From Massilia sp. 9I (GTDB taxonomy: Bacteria > Pseudomonadota > Gammaproteobacteria > Burkholderiales > Burkholderiaceae_D): a DNA stretch of 64,000 nt. Positions within the stretch are counted from its first letter, which is position 1. Every line of letters starts with the position of its first letter. The stretch covers positions 1,251,651-1,315,650 of the forward strand of contig NZ_LR733275.1 in assembly GCF_902506415.1 (NCBI RefSeq), given 5' to 3'. Positions 57,290-64,000 of this stretch are shown here, one piece after another. The notes under the pieces are model-generated. The model was given only the letters and a program-made list of their open reading frames with translations, was not told where the DNA came from and did no database searches. The translations under genes were made by a program, and so were the position numbers.

Positions 57290-58987
57290 ATGGAGTCGAC
57301 CTACGATTTCCTCGTCGCGCTCGGGCTCGACGAATCCGCGCAGGAGCGCGACATCCGGCGTGCCTATGCGCGCCGGCTCAAGCAGATCGACCAAGAGCTC
57401 GACCCCGCCGCCTTCCAGGCCCTGCGCGACGCCTACGAGGTGGCGCTCGACTGGGCGCGCTGGAAACTGGCGCAGGATGGTGCGCAGGCGTCCGCCGAGC
57501 CGCCCGCGGACGACGGCGCGACGCCTGACGCGCCTTCGCCCCTTGCGAGCGCACCCGAGTCCACTCCCGAAGTGGAGGGGGAACAACCGCCCGATGCGGC
57601 GCAGCTGGGCGCCACTGTCTACCACCGCTTCCTGGAAGCGGCCGGCAAACTGGTGGTGCTGCCCAAGCACGGCGAAGTGGCTGCCTGGCGCGCCGCCATC
57701 GAAGCACGCTTTGCGGACGAAGAACTGTTCAACATCGATGCGCGCATCTACTTCGAGGCCTACATCGCTTCCCTGCTCGCCTCCGGCTGGCGTCCCGGAC
57801 ACGAGGTGTTGTTCGTCGCGGCCCAGGAAGCCTTCGGCTGGGCCGAAGATCCGCGCGGCCTACGCCAGCTGGGCCAGGCCGGACGCATGCTGGACCAGGC
57901 GATCGAGGAGCGCCGGCTGTTCGACGCGCAGCAGGCGACCGACCGCGCGCGCATGCGTGATCTCATCAAGATGCTGCGCCAGCAGGAGCTGCCGTCCACC
58001 CGGCGCATCCGCGCCGCGATGAAGGACGTCGAGCGCATACTGGGCCGCTTCCCCGCCTTCATGGAAGTCGTCGCCGGCATGGAAAACGTGGAACGCTGGC
58101 GCAGCGTCTACCGCGAGTGGGGCGGAGCGCCGATCGTGCTGGAAGGCGAAGCGTGGGCGGAGCCGCCACCGCCGGAAGAGAGTTTCCTGTCCCGGCATGG
58201 CGCCGGCATCTTCATCCTGGCGGTGGTCGTGCTGGCCGGCATATTCAATTCGGGACGGGATAAGGACAAGCTGGACACGCCCCGCCCCGCTTCCTACAAG
58301 CGTTTCGACCAGGCCTCCGGCGTTCCGCGCATCGCGGACGCCGTCCTGCGCGAGGCCGTGCCGACGGTCCGCTACACGCCGCCCCCGGGAAAGGACCGGC
58401 GCGACCTCGAGGTGGTCTACAAGGTCTTCCTCAATGTCGACGGCAAGGTGGAGCGGGTGCAGAACTGGCAGACCTCGGGAGAGCCGGGCTTCGACCAGGC
58501 CGTGGGCATCGCGCTGAGGAACGCCAAGCCCTTCCCGCTCGAGACGCCGCGCGAATTCGAAGTGCGCTATACCGGCGACATGACCCGTCCGGGTGCTGCG
58601 CAGCGCACGCAGGCCGACATGGGTGTGCCTGCACCTGCGCCGGCGCCGCTGACGCTCGATCTGCTGCGCAAACACCTGCCCAAGGTGCAGTTCAAGCCTG
58701 CGCCCGATGCCAAGCCGGGCGACTACAACGGCACCTATAAGGTAAAGCTCGGCCGCGACGGCAAGGTGCTGGACGTCGAGGTCGCGAAGTCATCGGGCGA
58801 CCCCGGGCTGGATCAGGCCGTGAAGGATGCGGTAGGCAAGGCCAAACCCTTCGCACCGGGTACCGCGAGCTTCCAGTTCACCTACGGGACCACGATCTTC
58901 CGCAAGGAGCGGCCACCGGAGGCGCCGGTCCAGCGGCCGCAGGACGCGCCACCTGAACCCGAACAGCCGCCGGCGGAGTCGAATTAA
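57290..58987 (+). CDS. J-domain-like membrane protein with two TonB-C-like repeats
   Basis: A 565-residue protein in an operon with hscC. The N-terminus (~1-60) fits a J domain (YDFLVALGLDESAQERDIRRAYARRLKQ, then FQALRDAYEVAL), but the HPD loop is replaced by residues IDQELDP. A Pro-rich linker, a helical domain (~105-285), one transmembrane helix (~303-320) and then two similar modules follow: YKVFLNVDGKVERV with GFDQAVGIAL (~377) and YKVKLGRDGKVLDVEVAKSSGDPGLDQAV (~483; key residues G-D-P-G-L-D). These resemble the C-terminal domain of TonB. Topology should be J-like part inside, TonB-like part in the periplasm. Confidence 0.78.
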   Translation: MESTYDFLVALGLDESAQERDIRRAYARRLKQIDQELDPAAFQALRDAYEVALDWARWKLAQDGAQASAEPPADDGATPDAPSPLASAPESTPEVEGEQPPDAAQLGATVYHRFLEAAGKLVVLPKHGEVAAWRAAIEARFADEELFNIDARIYFEAYIASLLASGWRPGHEVLFVAAQEAFGWAEDPRGLRQLGQAGRMLDQAIEERRLFDAQQATDRARMRDLIKMLRQQELPSTRRIRAAMKDVERILGRFPAFMEVVAGMENVERWRSVYREWGGAPIVLEGEAWAEPPPPEESFLSRHGAGIFILAVVVLAGIFNSGRDKDKLDTPRPASYKRFDQASGVPRIADAVLREAVPTVRYTPPPGKDRRDLEVVYKVFLNVDGKVERVQNWQTSGEPGFDQAVGIALRNAKPFPLETPREFEVRYTGDMTRPGAAQRTQADMGVPAPAPAPLTLDLLRKHLPKVQFKPAPDAKPGDYNGTYKVKLGRDGKVLDVEVAKSSGDPGLDQAVKDAVGKAKPFAPGTASFQFTYGTTIFRKERPPEAPVQRPQDAPPEPEQPPAESN

Positions 58988-59730
58988 GGATTCACGCGCA
59001 GCCGGGCATCCAGCTCGTGCTCGTCGGGCGGGTTCGCGAACACCTGCTGCAGCGTCCAGCCCTTCTTGTCGAGCAGGTAGGCGACCTTGAGGTGGTACTC
59101 GCGGTACAGGCCACTCCTGTCGCGGTCGAGCTCCCACGCGCCCGCCATGAAGCGGGCGCGGTTATCCTCGAAATCAAAATCGCCGCCCTTGCCGACATAG
59201 TCGGCATAGCCTTCCAGCAGCCATTGCGGATAGCGCAGCATGACGGTGCGGCCGAATGCGCGCGAGACGTCGCTGTGGGTGATTTCGTGGGCGATGAAGT
59301 AGGACAGCGGACGCTGGGCGGCATCGGCGATAGGCCGCGGCCCCGGCGGCAGGATGCGATTGGCGGGGATGTCGGAGGCGCGGATGAACACCTGCCGGGT
59401 CAGCCAGACGTCGGCCACGCCGCCCATGCGCGCGTTGAAGGCGCGCCCGTACAGCCACAGGCGCCAGGGCTCGTTGCAGAAGAAGATCTCGACCGGCATC
59501 TCGCGGTCGTGCAGCGACGAGGTGCGCAGGCGCCGCGTCACGTCGTCGAGGACATCGGTGATCTCGCCCGGGATCGGCTGGTCGGACCACATCTGGTAGT
59601 TCTGGTAGGTGCTGCGGTAGGCGAACACCGGCTTGGGAAACGCGCACACCAGCAGGTACAGGGTCGCTACGGCAAACAGGCCGGCAATGCCGGTTTTCAG
59701 GGCGCGCGCGATGCGGCGCGCGGGGTGCAT
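58984..59730 (-). CDS. Membrane-anchored zincin-like protein (HEITH motif)
   Basis: A 248-residue protein with an N-terminal anchor or uncleaved signal (GIAGLFAVATLYLLVCAF, ~13-30) and a gluzincin pattern: AHEITHSD (~146) with a likely third ligand in WLLEGYADYVG (~170). It is thus probably an exported metallopeptidase-like protein, though no named family is recognised. The start at 59730 (MHPARRIARALKTG) is preferred; an earlier ATG at 59784 adds 18 unlikely residues. Its stop overlaps the stop of the J-like gene from the other strand. Confidence 0.65.
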   Translation of the reverse strand: MHPARRIARALKTGIAGLFAVATLYLLVCAFPKPVFAYRSTYQNYQMWSDQPIPGEITDVLDDVTRRLRTSSLHDREMPVEIFFCNEPWRLWLYGRAFNARMGGVADVWLTRQVFIRASDIPANRILPPGPRPIADAAQRPLSYFIAHEITHSDVSRAFGRTVMLRYPQWLLEGYADYVGKGGDFDFEDNRARFMAGAWELDRDRSGLYREYHLKVAYLLDKKGWTLQQVFANPPDEHELDARLRVNP

Positions 59731-59853
59731 GGTGCGTGGTCTCAAGATCGTTCTCGTTATGTGATGGCGCGACAGGCGCAACATACTGAACGAGTCTTAT
59801 CGAAAGCTTAACCAGCGGGGCGCGGGACGCAAGCTATGCGGCCCGCGTAAGCC

Positions 59854-60567
59854 TCAGTCCTCTTCCCAGGATTCGCGCGAGGTGTTCGGGTGGCGCCGGT
59901 GGACCTTGCCCTGGGTGGTGAAGCCGATCAGGCGCGCCACCACGGCGGCGAGGTACATGACGCCGACCAGCATCTCGATGCTGCACAGGGCGCGCGCATG
60001 TACGGTCAGCGGGATCACGTCGCCGATGCCGGTACTCGAGAGCAGCGCGAAGCTCAGGTAATTCAGCTCGCTCCAGGTGCGCGGCGCAGCCGCATTGACG
60101 GCGGCCCCGAAAGTCCCCGGTTGCAACTCCTGCACCATCAGGTAGAGGTGGGTGAAGGCCCAGGCCAGCAGGGTGAAGGTGGCGCCGGCGGCGAACAGTT
60201 CGTCGGTGGTGGCCTGGCGGTCGCCCATCATGTAGGCGATCAGGCTGCCCGCAGCGTAGAAGTAGAACAGCGCCTCCAGCGCCGAGGACCAGGCCAGCAG
60301 CTCGCTGCGCAGGTCGAAGAAGGATTGCAGCGCCAGCAGGATCACGATCGGTACGCCGAGCGCCACGCTGATCCAGGTCTCGCCGGGTGTGCGCCGCACC
60401 ATGCGGATGGTCAGCGACAGCACCACGATGCCGAACACGTTGAAGGCCGCGTGCCCTGCCGGTGCGCCCTCGATGAAGGGATACAGCAGCATGCCGAGCA
60501 GCTGCACCAGCAGCAGGATGGCGGAAGGATGGCGGCGCGTATGGATCAGCAGGCGCAATGGTCGCAT
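59854..60567 (-). CDS. Two-pore-type ion channel (Ion_trans_2)
   Basis: A 237-residue membrane protein with about four helices before a pore loop. The filter region reads LLSSTGIGDVIPLT (~176-189); S-T-G-I-G-D is a K+-channel-like filter with I in place of Y. A last helix (IEMLVGVMYLAAVVARLIG) is followed by a charged tail (TSRESWEED). Potassium selectivity is probable but not proven. Start is ATG at 60567; an upstream TTG at 60579 adds four residues. It follows thiE by 19 bases and could be read from the thi operon. Confidence 0.85.
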   Translation of the reverse strand: MRPLRLLIHTRRHPSAILLLVQLLGMLLYPFIEGAPAGHAAFNVFGIVVLSLTIRMVRRTPGETWISVALGVPIVILLALQSFFDLRSELLAWSSALEALFYFYAAGSLIAYMMGDRQATTDELFAAGATFTLLAWAFTHLYLMVQELQPGTFGAAVNAAAPRTWSELNYLSFALLSSTGIGDVIPLTVHARALCSIEMLVGVMYLAAVVARLIGFTTQGKVHRRHPNTSRESWEED

Positions 60568-60586
60568 GGTTGGCGGCAAAAGTGGA

Positions 60587-61234
60587 TCACCCCGCTATTG
60601 TAGGACCGGCGCGGCCGAACAGCGCACAGAATGCGCGCACCGCGTAATCCGGGTCCTCGGCCGCATACACGGAGGTGATCGCCGCCACCATCGAGGCCCC
60701 GCGCGCCACCAGCGGCGCGGCGTTCTGCGGCGTCATGCCGCCGATGACCACCATCGGCAGCGCGACCCGGTCGCGCCAGACGTCGACCAGCTCGGGCGGG
60801 GTGACGAAGCTGTATTTTTTCACCGGGGACGGATAGAAGCCCCCAAAGGCGACGTAGCTGGCGCCCGCCTGCTGGGCGCTTTCCGCCAGTTTCAGCTCGC
60901 CGTAGCAGGAAGCGCCGACGATCTTGTCGGGGCCGAGCAGCGCGCGTGCATGGGCGATCGGAGCGTCGGTGCCGCCCAGGTGCACGCCGTCGGCGTCGAG
61001 GTCGCGGCACAGCTCGAGGTGGTCGTTGATGACGAGCGGCCGGCCGTAGCGGCGGCACAGCGCCAGCAGCGCGCCCGCCTGCTGCGCGCGCAGTGACGGG
61101 CTGGCGCTCTTGTGCCGGTACTGCACCAGGGCGGCGCCGGCGGCCAGCGCGGTGCCGGTCACCGCCAGCAGGCAATCGGTGTCGTCCCAGTCGGGCGTGA
61201 CGAGGTAGAGGCCGTGCAGGCGGTGCTTGTCCAT
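60587..61234 (-). CDS. thiE: Thiamine-phosphate synthase
   Basis: A 215-residue TIM-barrel enzyme that joins HMP-diphosphate and thiazole phosphate. Visible motifs: LYLVTPDW (~9), VQYRHK (~37), LVINDHLELCRDLDADGVHLG (~66-86; key residues N-D, D-A-D-G-V-H-L-G), SCYGEL (~108), VAFGGFYPSPVKK (~128) and VVIGGMTPQN (~163). The K-K loop and GGM are usual for ThiE. It comes last of the thi genes on the minus strand. thiD ends ten bases before its start. Confidence 0.94.
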   Translation of the reverse strand: MDKHRLHGLYLVTPDWDDTDCLLAVTGTALAAGAALVQYRHKSASPSLRAQQAGALLALCRRYGRPLVINDHLELCRDLDADGVHLGGTDAPIAHARALLGPDKIVGASCYGELKLAESAQQAGASYVAFGGFYPSPVKKYSFVTPPELVDVWRDRVALPMVVIGGMTPQNAAPLVARGASMVAAITSVYAAEDPDYAVRAFCALFGRAGPTIAG

Positions 61235-61244
61235 GGGAGTCCTT

Positions 61245-61988
61245 TCAGTGGGTATGGAGGAAACGGCGCGGGATGCGTTGACCGGGGGCGATCCAGAACG
61301 CGTGCGCCAGGGTCTGGTGGCAGTAGTCCTGCGCGTGCTCGAGGGCTTCGCTCATGGTGTCGCCCAGCGCCAGGCGCGCCGCGATGGCGGCCGCCAGCGT
61401 GCAGCCGCTGCCGTGGTAGTGGTGCGGCAGGCGCGGCATGCGCCAGGCGCGTTGCTCCACACCGTCGCGCAGCCAGCGGTTGACGATGAGCTCACCCTCG
61501 CCATGGCCGCCGGTGACCAGCACGTGCTCGCAGGGCACGGCGCCGAGCGCCCGCGCTTCCGGCAGGTTCGGCACCAAGACGGTGGCCAGCGGCAGCAGCT
61601 CGGCCAGCGCGGCGATGGCGTTGCCGGTACCGAGCGCATCGCCATGGCCGCTCGCCAGCACCGGATCGAGCACCACCGGCAATCCCGGGTCGGCGGCGCG
61701 CAGCTGGCGCAGCAGTCGCGCGATGACGGCCGCGTTCTCGCGGCTGCCGGGGATGCCGATCTTGACCGCGTCGATGCTGCAGGAATCGATCAGGGCGTCG
61801 GCCTGGCGAAGGATCAGGCCGGCGTCGACCGGCTGCACCTCGTGCACCCGGTTGTTGTCCTGCACCGTGAGTGCGGTCGCTACCGGCAGCGCGTGGCCGC
61901 CGAGGGCGCCGATGGCGGCAATGTCCGCCGCTAGCCCCGCCCCGCCGCCGGGATCGAGCCCGGCGAACACCAGAACCGTCGGCACCAT
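61245..61988 (-). CDS. thiD: Hydroxymethylpyrimidine/phosphomethylpyrimidine kinase
   Basis: A 247-residue ribokinase-fold enzyme that phosphorylates HMP twice. The N-terminal FAGLDPGGGAGLAAD (~8-22) is the substrate loop; DNNRVHEVQPV (~43), KIGIPGS (~75), LDPVLASGHGDAL (~106) and the anion-hole HYHGSGCTLAAAIAARLALG (~199-218; G-S-G-C core) follow. The start at 61988 overlaps the thiG stop (ATGA) and gives a slightly short protein compared with the 266 residues of E. coli; a longer start reads through thiG. Confidence 0.92.
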   Translation of the reverse strand: MVPTVLVFAGLDPGGGAGLAADIAAIGALGGHALPVATALTVQDNNRVHEVQPVDAGLILRQADALIDSCSIDAVKIGIPGSRENAAVIARLLRQLRAADPGLPVVLDPVLASGHGDALGTGNAIAALAELLPLATVLVPNLPEARALGAVPCEHVLVTGGHGEGELIVNRWLRDGVEQRAWRMPRLPHHYHGSGCTLAAAIAARLALGDTMSEALEHAQDYCHQTLAHAFWIAPGQRIPRRFLHTH

Positions 61989-62782
61989 CAGGTGGCCAGG
62001 CCCTGCAGCGGCGACGAGGGGGCAGCTGTGAAACGCTTCGGCATGCGACCGGCCAGGTACGCTTCGCGGCCGGCAATGACGGCATGGCGCATCGCGCGCG
62101 CCATGCGCACCGGATCGCGCGCTGCCGCGATCGCGCTGTTCATCAGCACGCCGTCGCACCCGAGTTCCATCGCGATGGCAGCATCCGAGGCGGTGCCCAC
62201 GCCCGCGTCGACCAGCACCGGCACCGTGGCCTGCTCGATGATCAGGCCCAGGTTCCAGGGGTTCAGTATCCCCATGCCCGAGCCGATCAGCGAGGCCAGT
62301 GGCATCACGGCGACGCAGCCGATCTCCTGCAGGAGGCGCGCCTGCACCGGGTCGTCGCTGCAGTAGACCATCACGTCGAAGCCGTCGCGCACCAGCGTCT
62401 CGGCGGCCTTGAGCGTTTCCGGCATGTGCGGGAACAGGGTCTTCTCGTCGCCCAGCACTTCCAGCTTGACCAGCTTGCGCCCGCCCAGCAGCTCGCGCGC
62501 CATCTGCAGCGTGTAGACCGCGTCCTTGGCGGTGTAGCAGCCGGCGGTGTTGGGCAGGATGGTGAATTCATCCGGGGGCAGCACGTCGAGCAGGCTGGGA
62601 GCGTTCGGGTCCTGGCCGATGTTCACGCGGCGGATCGCCACCGTGACGATCTCGGCGCCCGCCGCCAGCGTGGCCTCGCGCGTCTGCGCCAGGTCGCGGT
62701 ACTTGCCGCTGCCGACCAGCAGGCGCGAGGCGTACTGGCGGCCGGCGATGGTCAGGAAATCGGTATCAGTCATTGCGTTCAT
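61988..62782 (-). CDS. thiG: Thiazole synthase
   Basis: A 264-residue barrel enzyme that builds the thiazole ring with ThiS-thiocarboxylate. The Schiff-base lysine is in [10 protein letters not shown] (~105). Other motifs: [10 protein letters not shown] (~21), [15 protein letters not shown] (~76), [15 protein letters not shown] (~162) and [16 protein letters not shown] (~181). The start is taken as ATG at 62782 (MNAMTDTD), eight bases after GGAGG; ATG codons at 62797 and 62788 overlap the ribosome site itself. It is followed by thiD and preceded by thiS. Confidence 0.95.
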   Translation of the reverse strand: MNAMTDTDFLTIAGRQYASRLLVGSGKYRDLAQTREATLAAGAEIVTVAIRRVNIGQDPNAPSLLDVLPPDEFTILPNTAGCYTAKDAVYTLQMARELLGGRKLVKLEVLGDEKTLFPHMPETLKAAETLVRDGFDVMVYCSDDPVQARLLQEIGCVAVMPLASLIGSGMGILNPWNLGLIIEQATVPVLVDAGVGTASDAAIAMELGCDGVLMNSAIAAARDPVRMARAMRHAVIAGREAYLAGRMPKRFTAAPSSPLQGLAT

Positions 62783-62799
62783 TGTCATGTCCTCCATTC

Positions 62800-63002
62800 T
62801 TATCCGCCGCCAATGGCGCGCACGATGTCCACCTTGTCCCGCGCCTGCAGGCGCCGCTCCGGCCAGCGCTGGCGCGGCACCACTTCGCGGTTGACCGCGA
62901 CCGCCACCGCCTGCCCCGCCAGCCCGAGCTGGCCGGCCAGCTCCTGCAGCGAGACATCGGGCGGCACCTGGTAGGGAGAGCCGTTCAGTTCGATGTCCAG
63001 CA

Positions 63003-63003
<1 letters not shown>
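62800..63003 (-). CDS. thiS: Sulfur carrier protein ThiS
   Basis: A 67-residue ubiquitin-fold carrier. It starts [14 protein letters not shown] and ends RAIGGG; the C-terminal Gly-Gly end is needed for adenylation by ThiF and thiocarboxylate formation. The end here has three glycines. The central [12 protein letters not shown] matches the family. The start overlaps the thiC stop (ATGA). No thiF is seen nearby; MoeB-type proteins may serve. Confidence 0.93.

Positions 63004-64000
<997 letters not shown>

Noticed and set aside
55982..57802. A 606-codon open frame opposite hscC and the J-like gene.
   Set aside because: Shadow that runs across two real plus-strand genes; composition is typical of antisense frames in GC-rich DNA.

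Overview
The window looks like chromosomal DNA of a high-GC betaproteobacterium of the Oxalobacteraceae, probably Massilia or a close relative. This is inferred from gene content, not from a database comparison. The pointers are two PEP-CTERM secreted proteins, ubiquinone and thiamine genes of betaproteobacterial type, a polA / DUF2782 / thrB / BPSS1780-type membrane protein / uvrD run, twitching motility ATPases and secreted polysaccharide-degrading enzymes. No rRNA, tRNA, phage, IS element or CRISPR array was seen. Most of the window is ordinary core genome, with a pectin-degradation island and several unusual intergenic elements.

Layout. 1-4.4 kb: partial UPF0178 gene, PEP-CTERM protein plus PhoX-type phosphatase (minus), then ubiA and a yqjD-yqjE-yqjK-like envelope stress operon (plus). 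4.3-8.4 kb: REP-like inverted repeat, proC and yggS (minus), a 117-bp palindrome, then pilT-pilU (plus). 8.6-17.4 kb: chemoreceptor, a His-rich membrane protein, pentapeptide-repeat protein, TonB-dependent receptor, glutathione peroxidase, GH97 glucosidase. 17.4-22.5 kb: glcD-glcE-glcF glycolate oxidase (minus), cobalamin adenosyltransferase and a 2OG-Fe(II) oxygenase (plus). 22.7-25.7 kb: xseB-ispA-dxs isoprenoid operon (minus). 26-31.4 kb: Rieske oxygenase, EamA exporter, sulfurtransferase, coiled-coil protein, ZIP transporter, dienelactone hydrolase. 31.8-36.2 kb: a PEP-CTERM gene and a giant pectate lyase-pectin methylesterase fusion behind a cluster of GntR-like operator boxes. 36.3-38.6 kb: Spy/CpxP-like protein with an OmpR-type two-component system. 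38.6-46.2 kb: polA, DUF2782, thrB, membrane protein, uvrD. 46.4-51.4 kb: hemerythrin, GFA protein, SRPBCC protein, BlaR1-like M56 protease with a strong operator dyad, glutathione-dependent formaldehyde dehydrogenase. 51.8-59.7 kb: secreted subtilase, GNAT, M28 aminopeptidase lipoprotein, hscC and a J-like/TonB-like membrane protein, a zincin. 59.9-64 kb: ion channel and the thiC-thiS-thiG-thiD-thiE operon (minus, thiC cut by the window edge).

How the genes fit together. dxs and ispA supply prenyl diphosphate precursors and ubiA uses polyprenyl diphosphate for ubiquinone. PilT and PilU drive pilus retraction next to a chemoreceptor. The PL1-CE8 fusion, GH97 enzyme, subtilase, M28 peptidase, PhoX and TonB-dependent receptor describe a scavenger of plant or soil polymers. 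The most unusual items are the PL1-CE8 fusion with phased operators, the HscC-linked J-like protein ending in two TonB-C-like repeats, the M56 protease with a Met/Gly heptad tail and an operator but no neighbouring repressor, and the large palindrome directly upstream of pilT.
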